Position numbers and translations under genes: made by a program. Shown here in pieces: positions 1 to 8,427 of a DNA stretch of 23,277 bases. The stretch covers positions 1-23,277 of the forward strand of contig CAYSXI010000075.1 of the NCBI GenBank assembly GCA_964434955.1, in the 5' to 3' direction. The notes under the pieces are model-generated. The model ran no database searches and was not told the DNA's origin. It saw only the letters and a list, made by a program, of their open reading frames with translations. Each line of letters starts with the position of its first letter. The first letter of the stretch is position 1. The stretch comes from JANQLU01 sp964434955. Its GTDB lineage: Bacteria > Planctomycetota > Planctomycetia > Pirellulales > Pirellulaceae.

Positions 1-350
1 TGGTTCAGCCAGGTCGTGTCGAGTTGGTCGGACCGACGTCGGCGATGCAGTCGATTGCTTTGGCTCAAGGCTGGAACATTGGCGGCAATCTTCGTCAAAT
101 CATCGTCTTCCGTCGCGATCAGAATTGGAATTTGATGGCCACACGATTGGATCTTGCCGGAGCCCTGCACGGACGTCGCCCTCATCCTTCCGACGAAATC
201 TGGCTTCGTGATGGCGACATCGTCCTCGTTCCAAAGCAACCGATTCAGCGGATGGCTGACGCAATCGAGTTGTATTTCACGCGTTCTGCGTTTGCGATTT
301 TCCCAAACCAGGCATTCGCATTCAATTTTGGAACCTCAAGCGGACTGTAA
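1..350 (+). CDS. Polysaccharide biosynthesis/export protein, SLBB/Wza-like, C-terminal part
   Basis: This is the 3' end of a gene that enters from outside the window. The frame is open from base 3 to the TAA at 348-350 and gives 115 residues. The visible part has the pattern GNLRQIIVFRRD, then RLDLAGALHGR, then DEIWLRDGDIVLVPK. This resembles the C-terminal soluble-ligand-binding (SLBB-type) region of planctomycete outer-membrane polysaccharide export proteins. The family moves capsule or exopolysaccharide across the outer membrane. The N-terminal poly-export domain and any signal peptide lie outside the window, so neither can be checked. The TTG at 24 is only the first possible start codon inside the window; codons upstream (VQPGRVE) are in the same frame, so it is not the real start. 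A strong terminator follows 30 bases downstream. The family call rests on remembered pattern, not on a search. Confidence 0.75.
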   Translation, partial: VQPGRVELVGPTSAMQSIALAQGWNIGGNLRQIIVFRRDQNWNLMATRLDLAGALHGRRPHPSDEIWLRDGDIVLVPKQPIQRMADAIELYFTRSAFAIFPNQAFAFNFGTSSGL

Positions 351-380
351 GAGTCCGCCAGCAGGATTGAGAAATAGATC

Positions 381-404
381 GGGCCGCTGGTGCGGCCCTT
401 TTTT
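381..404 (+). terminator. Rho-independent terminator after the export gene
   Basis: A perfect 7-bp GC-rich stem (GGGCCGC / GCGGCCC) with a TGGT loop is followed directly by six T. It lies 30 bases after the stop codon of the export gene. The next gene is on the opposite strand, so this ends the plus-strand transcript. There is no T run for the minus strand. Confidence 0.9.
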
Positions 405-497
405 GTTAGCGATGGCAAAGCGGCGCCCACGCGACACGGCAATTGAACCGATTGCGTTGTGTCGAAACTCGTAACGCCGCCGCAGGGACTCGCGGCC

Positions 498-3407
498 CTA
501 TTTGAATTGCTTTTCGATCTCAGCTTCAAGCTGAGCAATTCGATTTGCCACTGCGAGGACGTTTCCGTCGCGATCAACGAGCATCAAAGTTGGAATGCCT
601 TTGACACCATATTGCTGAGCGAGTTCTTTGGCTTTTGGTCCCACCAGGGTTTCCCAGGGGATCGCCTTTTCCTGAACGTATTCCGCGACCGCGTCCAGAT
701 CGTCATCAAGACTGACGCCAACCACTTCGAATCCCTTGGCATTCAGGCGATTGTAAGCATCCAGAACGTTTGGCATTTCTTTTCGACAGGGGCCGCACCA
801 GGTCGCCCAAAAGTCGACGATCACGACTTTCTTGCGATACGCCTTCCAGTCAAAGTCGGGGCCAGCCACCGTGGGTCCAGCCAATTCCAGCGGCTTGCCG
901 ACCAGCGCGGAAGCAGCCGGGCCTTTCGATTTGGTCAAGTACTTTCCGTACTTCACCATTCGCTTGTCGTCGCTCTTGGCAAATAGCTTTCCAAATTCTT
1001 TGAAGTAAGCGTCTCGCTTCTTGGCAAGCTCGGCGTCTTCTTTGGCGTCCTCGGCGGAAATTCTGTTGATTAACTCGACGGTGGTCGAGGCCAATCGCAA
1101 ATGCCGTTTGGTCAAAGTCTTCGCATTGGCGAAGAAAGCTTTCGATTCCGCAATCAGCGCTTCAATATCCTTGGATTGTTGATTGTCGGCCGCGTCGATC
1201 AGTTTCTTCTCGAGTCGCAAGAAAGTAAGTTCACGCTTGAGACGTTTGTCTTCGCCTTCCTTCGCACTGGCAACAAACGACCATAATTTTTCGTCCATGT
1301 TGGAATTGCCGAGGCAAGCATGCTCGTGCAAGAGTTCTGTTTTGCCAAGTGTCGCGATTCGTTGAAACGTCTTTGAGGCCGAGTCATCGGCAAGAACGCG
1401 ATCGGCAGCGTCCGCGACCGCCAGGGCATACGTCTCTCGGAGTCGAATGCTTTTCGGTTTCTCCTCAACCTTCAAAATGAAATCGACCAGATCACCCGTC
1501 GACCAATGCTTGGGAGCCAAGTAGGGATTTTCCTCTTCTTGCTTTGGCTCCTGGTTCTTTTGCGAATCGGAGCCCTTTTCCTGCGTGATACTCTGGACCG
1601 CAAAGGAAGAATCGGCTGCCGCAAGGGAGATAGCGCCTGCAAGTAAAACGCGCGAAACGACACTTCCATTGACGACAAGCTTCGAACTCGAAGTTCGCAA
1701 CGCTTCGTTGGGGAGAATAGAAGCCTGCTTCTTGTCGCCCTTTTGTTTTTCCTTGGTCGCCGGATCGGTTGCGGATTTACTCTTGTCAGCATTCTTCACG
1801 TTCTTGTCCTCGCCTTTGGATCCCTTCGAACTGTCGTCGCTTTTTTTATCACTCTTTTTCTTTGCGTCGCTTTTCTTTGCGTCGCCTTTTTTGTCGACGT
1901 CATAGGGCATGACGCGATTTGATTTGAATTTTTTTGCGTTTTCAATGACCTGAGGCAGCATCTGTTGTTGAACCGCCAAGGCTCGCACGACGGCATTCCC
2001 GTCCAGAACGAAAACATAGGGCACGTTCTGGATTCCGATTCGAGTCACTTCATTGTTGGCCGGCGTGTCGGAGTTGGGAGTTGTCAGCAGAACCGGAAAA
2101 ACTTTGAATGGGAATCCGCTTTCACGGAGGCGAATGCCGAATTCCCAGGGCTTGGTATCCGTAACGATGGCGGCAACGCGAAATGACTTTTCCTGCTTCT
2201 GCATGATGTCCTGGACAAAGGCGCTGAAGCCGGCGAATGTCTGCTGGTTGATCACGAGCACGACCGTGACTTGGCCCGTCATGGATTCCCAGTCGAACTC
2301 ATTGCCCTCCAGGTCATATCCAACAAAGTCAAATCTCTTGCCGACCAATTTTAATCTGGCAAGCGCGGCTTTCGTGTTTTCGCTGACCACATTTTTGACC
2401 GATTCGTTTTCGTAGTCGGCGATAAGATTGGCGAGACCTTCGTTGATTTCAATGGCTTCTTCGACCCGACCGAAAGCCTCCATCTGGAGGATCCTTGTGC
2501 TCACCTCCAGATTCGAAAAGTTGTTGTAAGATTTGTCGGCCATCATGTTTCGAATGGCGGTCAGGAAGGCATCGGCCGCACCTTCTTCCTGTTTGACGAC
2601 TTTGGTAAATGCATCGGGCAATTTGTGGGTTTCCATGCCGATGACGCCTTCAAGAAATTGCGTTTGCTTATCGAGAGCTTCGTTCTCACTTTCCTGGTAG
2701 TAGGGAAGCAGGACCCTGCAAAGCTTGATGCCCTCGGCTTTCTTTTTCGCTTTGAAAAACTCCCCGATCATCAATTTGACAAACTTGGCGTAGTTTTCAT
2801 CGTCGCGAAACGTGGCCATGTCCCCTTCCATTTCGTCATAGATCGGTTGGAAATCGGGTTCTTTGTTTGCCAGTTCCTTTCGGACCAGTGAATTGATCAG
2901 GGTCATACGACCGCGAAGCCGCACGTCGCCGATTTCAACGTCTTTGAGAGAGGCGATGTAGGTTTTCAAATCACCCAGGACGCCTTCCGCACCGAGTCCG
3001 CTCAGTTTTGAAAGGCACTCGAGCTTTTGGCTGTAGGCAAAAACTTTGTGAGTGTCATCGTCGGTAAGCTCCAGGAGTTTCTCGGCCATCGTGATCCGAT
3101 CGCGCAGATAAGTCTCCAATTCGGCACGCGGAATGGTGTTTTCAATTTGCGCTTGTCGCTGGAGGTCCTGGAATGCAGCCACAGCCGGGGGTAAATCGTC
3201 CTGGTCTTTTTTCGGGTCGTCTTCGGTTTCCGTTACGGGATCCTCGTCGTCCGCCGGTTTTGGATTCATGGCTTTCCAGACATTCAGTGAAATGACAAAG
3301 ACTGCCAGAACACCAACGATGGAATAGACAATCAAACGCATGAAGTTCGAGTTGTCCTGGATTTGCGGTTTCGAATCCTTTTTGGATTTGTCGCGTTTGG
3401 AACTCAC
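498..3407 (-). CDS. Membrane-anchored double thioredoxin-like protein (TlpA family, C-terminal WCGPC)
   Basis: The protein has 969 residues: a lysine-rich cytoplasmic start, one membrane segment (about 24-44), an acidic linker and a helical region (about 75-350). A thioredoxin-fold-like segment follows at about 352-493. It lacks CxxC: the expected site reads INQQTFAGF. It keeps a likely cis-Pro context (NVPYVFVLDG). A very Lys/Ser/Asp-rich linker spans about 503-561. Residues 573-603 read like a signal peptide ending SSFA. A second helical region follows, then a canonical TlpA/redoxin domain (about 835-965) with WATWCGPC (Cys871, Cys874) and cis-Pro GIPT (Pro939). The active domain is expected outside the cytoplasmic membrane, reducing or shuffling disulfides; the substrate is unknown. 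The start is GTG with no clear Shine-Dalgarno, and the stop is TAG. The two-part layout suggests two fused TlpA-type genes. A terminator upstream separates it from pyrG-DUF1844. Confidence 0.85.
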   Translation of the reverse strand: MSSKRDKSKKDSKPQIQDNSNFMRLIVYSIVGVLAVFVISLNVWKAMNPKPADDEDPVTETEDDPKKDQDDLPPAVAAFQDLQRQAQIENTIPRAELETYLRDRITMAEKLLELTDDDTHKVFAYSQKLECLSKLSGLGAEGVLGDLKTYIASLKDVEIGDVRLRGRMTLINSLVRKELANKEPDFQPIYDEMEGDMATFRDDENYAKFVKLMIGEFFKAKKKAEGIKLCRVLLPYYQESENEALDKQTQFLEGVIGMETHKLPDAFTKVVKQEEGAADAFLTAIRNMMADKSYNNFSNLEVSTRILQMEAFGRVEEAIEINEGLANLIADYENESVKNVVSENTKAALARLKLVGKRFDFVGYDLEGNEFDWESMTGQVTVVLVINQQTFAGFSAFVQDIMQKQEKSFRVAAIVTDTKPWEFGIRLRESGFPFKVFPVLLTTPNSDTPANNEVTRIGIQNVPYVFVLDGNAVVRALAVQQQMLPQVIENAKKFKSNRVMPYDVDKKGDAKKSDAKKKSDKKSDDSSKGSKGEDKNVKNADKSKSATDPATKEKQKGDKKQASILPNEALRTSSSKLVVNGSVVSRVLLAGAISLAAADSSFAVQSITQEKGSDSQKNQEPKQEEENPYLAPKHWSTGDLVDFILKVEEKPKSIRLRETYALAVADAADRVLADDSASKTFQRIATLGKTELLHEHACLGNSNMDEKLWSFVASAKEGEDKRLKRELTFLRLEKKLIDAADNQQSKDIEALIAESKAFFANAKTLTKRHLRLASTTVELINRISAEDAKEDAELAKKRDAYFKEFGKLFAKSDDKRMVKYGKYLTKSKGPAASALVGKPLELAGPTVAGPDFDWKAYRKKVVIVDFWATWCGPCRKEMPNVLDAYNRLNAKGFEVVGVSLDDDLDAVAEYVQEKAIPWETLVGPKAKELAQQYGVKGIPTLMLVDRDGNVLAVANRIAQLEAEIEKQFK

Positions 3408-3526
3408 GAATAATTCCGATGAATACTAGGAGGGCATTTTTGTCGACCAGCTTCTATTGTAAAAGAAAATGCCAGAAACGGCAGCGTTGTTCGGGCGCCC
3501 GCGGGTAATAATGCTTACATGACGGC

Positions 3527-3564
3527 AAAAAAAGATGGCCCGTCAGCGGGTTTCGCCGGGCATC
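3527..3564 (-). terminator. Rho-independent terminator of the pyrG-DUF1844 transcript
   Basis: Read on the minus strand, GATGCCCG pairs with CGGGCCATC (one bulged base) around a loop of about 14 bases, followed by seven T (complement of the A run at 3527-3533). It lies 58 bases beyond the DUF1844 stop codon and upstream of the next minus-strand gene, so it should end the pyrG-DUF1844 mRNA. Confidence 0.75.
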
Positions 3565-3584
3565 GCCGGTCGAAGTCAAAGAAT

Positions 3585-3608
3585 GACGCCAAACCGAAGT
3601 CTGGCGTC
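3585..3608 (-). terminator. 10-bp UUCG-capped hairpin directly after the DUF1844 gene
   Basis: On the minus strand GACGCCAGAC, TTCG, GTTTGGCGTC form a 10-bp stem (one G-U pair) closed by a C(UUCG)G tetraloop, a very stable RNA cap. It lies 14 bases after the DUF1844 stop. There is no proper T tract directly after it (ATTCTTTG), so it may protect the 3' end or act together with the T-tailed hairpin just downstream. Confidence 0.6.
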
Positions 3609-3622
3609 GATGGTTCTCGGCT

Positions 3623-4057
3623 CTAAGGAAGCTCGATGGATGATTGAGATTCTCCTGCGTCGGAATCTCCCGTCGGCATTTCATCCGGGGTGGCAACATA
3701 AATCATTCGCAGTTGATGCAAAAGATTTTCCAGCATGCCCGCTTCATCTTCCGTCAAATTCCCCTTGGTCTTTTCCTCGAGAACACCAAGCGTATCAATC
3801 ATGTGCTTGGCAATGGGTTTGTTAATCATCGCTTGTTGGGTCATCGGGTCTGGCAGTTGGCCGAGTGAGGCAAGTGCCTGGCTTCCGAGTGTGGTCAAAA
3901 GCATTGCAAACGATGCCGGGGGTAATTCGCCTTCCCCGCCAGACGCATCATCGACTTCCTCTGACTCTTTTTTGATTTGCTCTTTTTCGGCTTCAACCTG
4001 GCTTTTCCAGTCTTCATCCACAATGATTTTTGGATCGTCGGATTTTTCTTCAGTCAT
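3623..4057 (-). CDS. DUF1844 domain protein
   Basis: The protein has 144 residues. The first 50 or so are highly charged and probably disordered (EEKSDDPK, EAEKEQIKKESEE). Residues about 48-120 match the DUF1844 pattern: ASFAMLLTTLGSQALASLGQLPDP, then NKPIAKHMIDTLGVLEEKTKGNLTEDEAGMLE, then LLHQLRMIYV (shown here as separate short pieces of one domain). No biochemical function is established for the family as far as I know. There is no signal peptide or membrane segment. ATG 4057 has AGAAGG five bases upstream. It follows pyrG by 62 bases on the same strand and is followed by two hairpins, one a clear terminator, so it is probably the last gene of a pyrG transcript. Confidence 0.85.
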   Translation of the reverse strand: MTEEKSDDPKIIVDEDWKSQVEAEKEQIKKESEEVDDASGGEGELPPASFAMLLTTLGSQALASLGQLPDPMTQQAMINKPIAKHMIDTLGVLEEKTKGNLTEDEAGMLENLLHQLRMIYVATPDEMPTGDSDAGESQSSIELP

Positions 4058-4119
4058 TGGGCCTTCTCACTTTTGTTTGAAAGATTCAAATCGGCTCGAT
4101 CCGTTTTCGGGATTGGCCG

Positions 4120-5766
4120 CTAGCTGTAGTCGGTTGGGATTTCGTCGGACGCCGATTTGTCACGGACTTTGTTTTTCGCGACTGCGGCCGCAACAAACTG
4201 TTCGAACAACGGATGGGCTTTGGTCGGCTTGGACTTGAATTCTGGGTGGTATTGTACCGCGACAAACCAAGGGTGGTCATTCAACTCAATGATTTCAACC
4301 AGGGAATTATCGGGACTGGTTCCGGAGAACGTCAGGCCATTGGCTTCGAATTGCTGTCGGTAGACGTTGTTGAATTCGTATCGGTGCCGATGTCGCTCGG
4401 ATACGACGTCTTGTTGATAGGCATCGTGAACTTTGGTGCCGTCTGACAAGGAAGCCGGTTGGGCTCCCAGCCTCATCGTTCCACCCTTGTCCGTAATGTT
4501 TTTCTGCTCATCCAAAAGGCAAATCACCGGGTGAGGCGTGTTCTTGTCGAACTCGGTCGAGTTGGCATTTTCAAGATTGACAACATTGCGGGCGAACTCA
4601 ATGACGGCACATTGCATCCCAAGGCAAATACCAAAGAAAGGAATGCCGCGTTTTCGCGCCCAGCGAATCGCATCGACCTTGCCCTCGGTTCCCCGTTCCC
4701 CAAAACCACCGGGAATCAAAATCCCGTCGTAGCCACTAAGGATCCGCTCGGGCCCCTCTCGCTGAATTTCTTCCGACTGAATTCGACCGACACGAATCTG
4801 AGCTCGATTGGCAATGCCAGCATGATCAATGGCTTCGTAAATTGATTTGTAGGCGTCTTTGTGCTCTGAGTATTTGCCGACAACCGCAATGCTGATCTCC
4901 GACTTGGGATTTCGCAAACGATGCAGCAGGTCTTGCCAATCGTCCAAATCAAGCGAGTTGCCCGACAACCCCAGTCGTCGAACAATGAGTTCGTCCAACT
5001 TGTTTTCGACCAAGCTCACCGGGACTTCATAGATGGAGAAATCTTTGTCCCGTTCTTCGATGACCGCTTCGACAGGTGTATTGCAAAACAGGGCTATTTT
5101 CTGGCGATCGTCTTCACTGATCGAGCGTTCGGTTCGACAAATCAGAATGTCCGGCTGAATACCGATTTGGCGCAGCAAGCCCACGGAATGTTGAGTCGGC
5201 TTGGTTTTGAGTTCGTCCGCTGCCTTCAAGTAAGGCACGAGTGTCAGATGGATGTAAAGGCAGTTTTCCTTGCCAACATCAATGGCGAATTGACGGATGG
5301 CTTCAAGAAACGGTTGGCTCTCGATGTCACCGACGGTTCCTCCGATTTCAGTGATCACGACGTCCGTGTCATCCGAAGCCAGCTTCGAGATACACTCTTT
5401 GATTTCGTTCGTAATGTGCGGGATCACCTGAACGGTTTTCCCAAGGAATTCACCCCGCCGCTCCTTTTCGATCACTTTGAGGTAGATCTGACCGGTCGTG
5501 TAGTTGGCGTCGCGCGTGAGAACGCAGTTGGTGAACCTTTCGTAATGGCCCAGGTCCAAATCGGTTTCACTGCCATCATCCAGCACATAGACTTCGCCAT
5601 GCTGGTAGGGACTCATCGTTCCGGGGTCGACATTGATATACGGGTCTAGCTTTTGCATTCGAACGCTGAGGCCTCGCTGCTCCAAAAGCATGCCGATCGA
5701 CGCACTCGTGAGCCCTTTGCCCAAAGAACTTACGACGCCCCCAGTTACAAAAATATGTTTGGTCAT
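4120..5766 (-). CDS. pyrG: CTP synthase
   Basis: The cytosolic enzyme makes CTP from UTP, ATP and glutamine. The 548 residues are close to the usual length. The synthetase domain (about 1-270) starts with KHIFVTGGVVSSLGKGL and carries the nucleotide-binding stretch LDPYINVDPGTMSPYQHGEV. The class I glutamine amidotransferase domain (about 291-530) has GGFGERG, the nucleophile in GICLGMQ (Cys381), and His507 and Glu509 in YHPEF, so all three catalytic residues are present. ATG 5766 is preceded by AAGGGGA at a suitable distance, and the stop is TAG. The gene is followed by the DUF1844 gene and is divergent from kdsB. A promoter candidate lies about 140 bases upstream. No UTP- or CTP-responsive leader is obvious. 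Confidence 0.98.
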   Translation of the reverse strand: MTKHIFVTGGVVSSLGKGLTSASIGMLLEQRGLSVRMQKLDPYINVDPGTMSPYQHGEVYVLDDGSETDLDLGHYERFTNCVLTRDANYTTGQIYLKVIEKERRGEFLGKTVQVIPHITNEIKECISKLASDDTDVVITEIGGTVGDIESQPFLEAIRQFAIDVGKENCLYIHLTLVPYLKAADELKTKPTQHSVGLLRQIGIQPDILICRTERSISEDDRQKIALFCNTPVEAVIEERDKDFSIYEVPVSLVENKLDELIVRRLGLSGNSLDLDDWQDLLHRLRNPKSEISIAVVGKYSEHKDAYKSIYEAIDHAGIANRAQIRVGRIQSEEIQREGPERILSGYDGILIPGGFGERGTEGKVDAIRWARKRGIPFFGICLGMQCAVIEFARNVVNLENANSTEFDKNTPHPVICLLDEQKNITDKGGTMRLGAQPASLSDGTKVHDAYQQDVVSERHRHRYEFNNVYRQQFEANGLTFSGTSPDNSLVEIIELNDHPWFVAVQYHPEFKSKPTKAHPLFEQFVAAAVAKNKVRDKSASDEIPTDYS

Positions 5767-6189
5767 TTCGCGTTCCCCTTACAAATCCATTCGAAGCAAT
5801 CTCGCGCTTGAATCCCGCCAGGGGCAGCCCAACCGATGGCAAAAAACGCGCGAATCATCGAGTCGTGTAGCAGAAACGACCCGGTCCCCAGAATTCAAAC
5901 ACAACATGTTATCAATTGGACCCAATAATGACAAACGTGCCAAATATTGAATTCTACGCACGAGGTTACCCATTTCCTGGGGGGTGCGGCCAATCCATGG
6001 GGTGGGCTCCGCTCCTTGTCCTCGCTCCCAAGATTCACCGTTGCTCCCAAGGCCGAAAAACTGATCTGGGTGCAATCGGGCATATTTCACATAATTGCTC
6101 CTGCCCTGGATTCGGGGCTTGAATTCAGGAACTGCATCGGCGAGCCAAACTCGTCAGCATTGATGTCGTTTTGATACAGGGAAGTAGAA
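5767..6189. other. Divergent intergenic region between pyrG and kdsB
   Basis: These 423 bases have no convincing gene. They hold the pyrG promoter candidate and the pyrG Shine-Dalgarno (AAGGGGA just upstream of 5766). They also hold the kdsB Shine-Dalgarno (AGGGAAG just upstream of 6190). For kdsB I see a possible -10 (CATAAT at about 6089-6094) but no matching -35. The octamer TTGAATTC occurs three times (5891-5898 inverted, 5947-5954, 6119-6126), but it is also frequent elsewhere in the window. Short open frames here resemble no known protein. Confidence 0.6.
5906..5934 (-). promoter_or_regulatory. Candidate sigma-70-type promoter for pyrG
   Basis: On the minus strand TTGTCA (5934-5929) is followed after exactly 17 bases by TAACAT (5911-5906). 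Transcription would begin near 5899 and leave a leader of about 130 bases before the pyrG ATG. The fit is good by eye but has not been tested. Planctomycete promoters are poorly characterised, so this is moderate evidence only. Confidence 0.4.
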
Positions 6190-6996
6190 ATGCGATACGG
6201 CTCCAACACGATTCGTTCATTTGAGTGGGTAGCAAAATCGATCGAGCCCAAAGTGGCGATCGTCATTCCCGCTCGACTCGAGTCGACGCGACTCCCCCGC
6301 AAGCTCTTGCTGAATGAAACGGGCAAATCCGTCCTGCAGCATACTTATGAGGCTGCCTGCAAAGCGCAAGTCCCCAGTCGCGTGATTGTCGCGGCCGACG
6401 ATCGACTATTGGCGGACGAAGTTGAACAGTTCGGTGGCGAAGTTGTGATGACCGATCCCAACGCGGCCTGCGGAACCGATCGAGTGGCTGAAGTCGCGAA
6501 AGCGATTCCCGAATTTGATGTCATTATCAATGTCCAAGGAGATGAACCCGACGTTTCTCCACAAGCCATCGACGAGGCTGCCAATTTGTTGATCAAAGAC
6601 GAATTCTTGCAAATGGCGACCCTGGCGACGCCCATTGAGAGTCACGAACAACTGGCCGATCCCGCTTGCGTCAAAGTCGTATTGGACGTGATGAATCGTG
6701 CTCTCTATTTCAGCCGCAGTCCGATTCCCTACGGTCGGGATCAGCAGGGTGACATTTCCGACGACCAGGGCCCAATCTGTTTTCAGCATGTGGGGCTCTA
6801 CGCTTATCGCCGCGACTTCCTGCTCCAGTTCTCACAGATGGCACCGTCCCGACTTGAGCAGTTTGAAGGGTTGGAACAACTGCGCGTGCTTGAAGCTGGA
6901 ATTGATATACGCGTGGCGATCGTCAACGAAAGAAGTTTTGGCATTGATACGCCCGAGGACTATCAGCGTTTTGTCGCCAGCAAAAAGGCGGCGTGA
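6190..6996 (+). CDS. kdsB: 3-deoxy-manno-octulosonate cytidylyltransferase (CMP-Kdo synthetase)
   Basis: The enzyme activates Kdo with CTP to give CMP-Kdo for the lipopolysaccharide inner core, in the cytosol. The 268-residue protein has the nucleotide-binding signature IPARLESTRLPRKLL (about 26-40), AADDRL, and the NVQGDEPDVSP motif (about 114-124) that binds metal and CTP. It also has YFSRSPIPYGRD, and HVGLYAYRRDFL followed by LEQFEGLEQLR. All are typical of KdsB. ATG 6190 has AGGGAAG upstream, and about 20 residues precede the usual KdsB N-terminus, so a later start is possible. The gene suggests a Kdo-containing outer membrane. It ends with TGA acting as a normal stop: the protein is complete and the bases beyond encode nothing family-like. 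It converges with the DUF3179 gene, 46 bases apart, with no clear terminator between. Confidence 0.96.
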   Translation: MRYGSNTIRSFEWVAKSIEPKVAIVIPARLESTRLPRKLLLNETGKSVLQHTYEAACKAQVPSRVIVAADDRLLADEVEQFGGEVVMTDPNAACGTDRVAEVAKAIPEFDVIINVQGDEPDVSPQAIDEAANLLIKDEFLQMATLATPIESHEQLADPACVKVVLDVMNRALYFSRSPIPYGRDQQGDISDDQGPICFQHVGLYAYRRDFLLQFSQMAPSRLEQFEGLEQLRVLEAGIDIRVAIVNERSFGIDTPEDYQRFVASKKAA

Positions 6997-7042
6997 GGTG
7001 ATTGGCTTTGCGGCCAAGATGTCACGAAGTTGCTGAAGGTTG

Positions 7043-8173
7043 CTAGTCGGGAATGAGTCCGCCTTTATTGCCAATGTCGTTGGCCGGATCGTACTTGTCG
7101 TCCTTGGGCCAAATCTCCGTATCCGGATGGAATTTCCGCCATGCCTGCTGAAAGGTCGGAATCACGATCACGTTTTTCAGCAACTTTCCTTTCATGGCAC
7201 CTTCTGTTGCATGCCCCAGCATCAGATTCCAGGTGGAGCCTGATTTTTTGTCGACGATCTTTCCATCTTTCATCTCAAAATCCAGCAAGTCGTTTCCGAC
7301 GTTTCGGTCCCATGCCCACGCGCCACCGGTTTCCTCGTCGAACCAGAGAACGAACTTTGAACCGTGGAAGGTTTCATTCCGAAGCGGGGTCTTGCTAAGC
7401 CCGTCGAAAGACCAGATTTTGGACTTGTCATCTTTCACCATGCCGACACCAAAAATCGTTTTGTCTTTGTAAAAGTCTTTTTTGAATACGTGAAACGTCC
7501 GGCTCAAAACCATCACGTCCGTTTCCGGATGGTTGATTTTCCATGTTTTCCAATCGGTAATCACGCTCGGAAGAATTTCGAGCTCGGTCTTGTGAAGCTT
7601 TCCTTTCACGCAGCGGCCGAGGATGTGACTCCAGAGACTGCCGGTTTCAAGGTCTCGCATAATCAGGCTGCGATTCCAAAGCATCCCGCTAACATGAAAC
7701 GTCAGTTTTTGATTGTCGACTTCGGTGGCATACACGATGCCGTTATGGCAAAGGTGTCACCAGGTCGCAGCGATGTATTTCCCAGCAAGCTCATCGTTGA
7801 TGATTTCTCGCTGAGGTCCACAAAGTTGGGTGATCGGATAGGCGCGGGATTGGTCACCAATTTTGACGCCCAGCACCAGGTCATCGTCGGCCACCAAACT
7901 TGGATCGACTTCGTTGGGTTTTGAAAACTCGACTTCTGTAATCGGGTCAAAGGGGTTTGCCAAAGCCCGTTCGACGAATCCTTCGTCAGCCGGAGTGCCC
8001 TTTTCGAATTTCGTATGAAGAACGTATTTCTTCTTCGACTTGTCGGTGCCCTTGGAATCGGATGTTGGGGGCTGAGGGTTTTCAATGCAACCCAGCGCAA
8101 AAACGGTCACGAGAACGACCCAGGAGGCCCACTGATTTCGCGGTGAGAAAATTTGATTTGTTCGAGATTTCAT
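7043..8173 (-). CDS. DUF3179 lipoprotein with in-frame UGA (candidate selenoprotein)
   Basis: Read through a single TGA (7757-7759), the frame encodes 376 residues. The TGA falls at residue 139 and is followed by HLCHNG with Cys142. The N-terminus MKSRTNQIFS...VFALGC resembles a lipoprotein signal with Cys29 as lipid site, so the protein is probably exported. The DUF3179 pattern runs across the TGA: SRAYPITQL and IINDELAGK before it, VSGMLWNRSLIMRD and GSLWSHILG after it. In the family this place normally reads CPLC or similar, so the TGA stands for the first Cys, giving UxxC. A SECIS-like hairpin starts 15 bases after the TGA. ATG 8173 is preferred over an upstream in-frame TTG (8227) because it begins the signal peptide; neither has a clear Shine-Dalgarno. 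The alternative is a recent nonsense mutation. Function of the family is not established. Confidence 0.75.
7727..7741 (-). promoter_or_regulatory. SECIS-like hairpin after the UGA of the DUF3179 gene
   Basis: On the minus strand, 15 bases after TGA 7757-7759, GGCAT and ATGCC form a perfect 5-bp stem around the loop CGTGT. The loop starts 20 bases after the TGA and has G in its second position followed by U. This fits the bacterial SECIS geometry as I recall it: a short stem, a small loop with an early G, and about 16-37 nt from UGA to loop. The TGA is followed by C. The lower stem is weak, so the structural evidence alone is modest. Confidence 0.5.
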
Positions 8174-8427
8174 TTTATTTGCGTGTGGCGGGGAGGCGGC
8201 ATGAAAATCGAATTGATCGTAGTTCAAGCTAAAGGGGACTTCTGTTAAATTGGTGACTCTGTCGCAGTTCTCTTCCTAGATGAGGTCCCTCGAAAGCCGT
8301 GGGGATCGGCTCGGAGGGCTGTTTTACCTTTTTCCGCGTTTGAATGCCAACGCGTCTGTCCCTCGATCTTTCCTGAGACATATACCTGTTTCGGCGATTA
8401 TTCGGGCAAGGCCAACCAAAACATTCC

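Noticed and set aside
3428..3455. AGGAGGG on the plus strand upstream of a short TTG frame
   Set aside because: The frame encodes only a few residues before a stop; it is probably chance.
5891..6126. Three copies of TTGAATTC in the pyrG-kdsB intergenic region, two of them as an inverted 9-base repeat around the pyrG promoter candidate
   Set aside because: The same octamer also occurs at 4235, 15259, 20057 and 22444, inside and outside genes, so it is not specific enough to call an operator.
6994..7062. Possible read-through of the kdsB TGA
   Set aside because: KdsB is complete at this stop, the extension is short and not family-like, and another TGA follows in frame.
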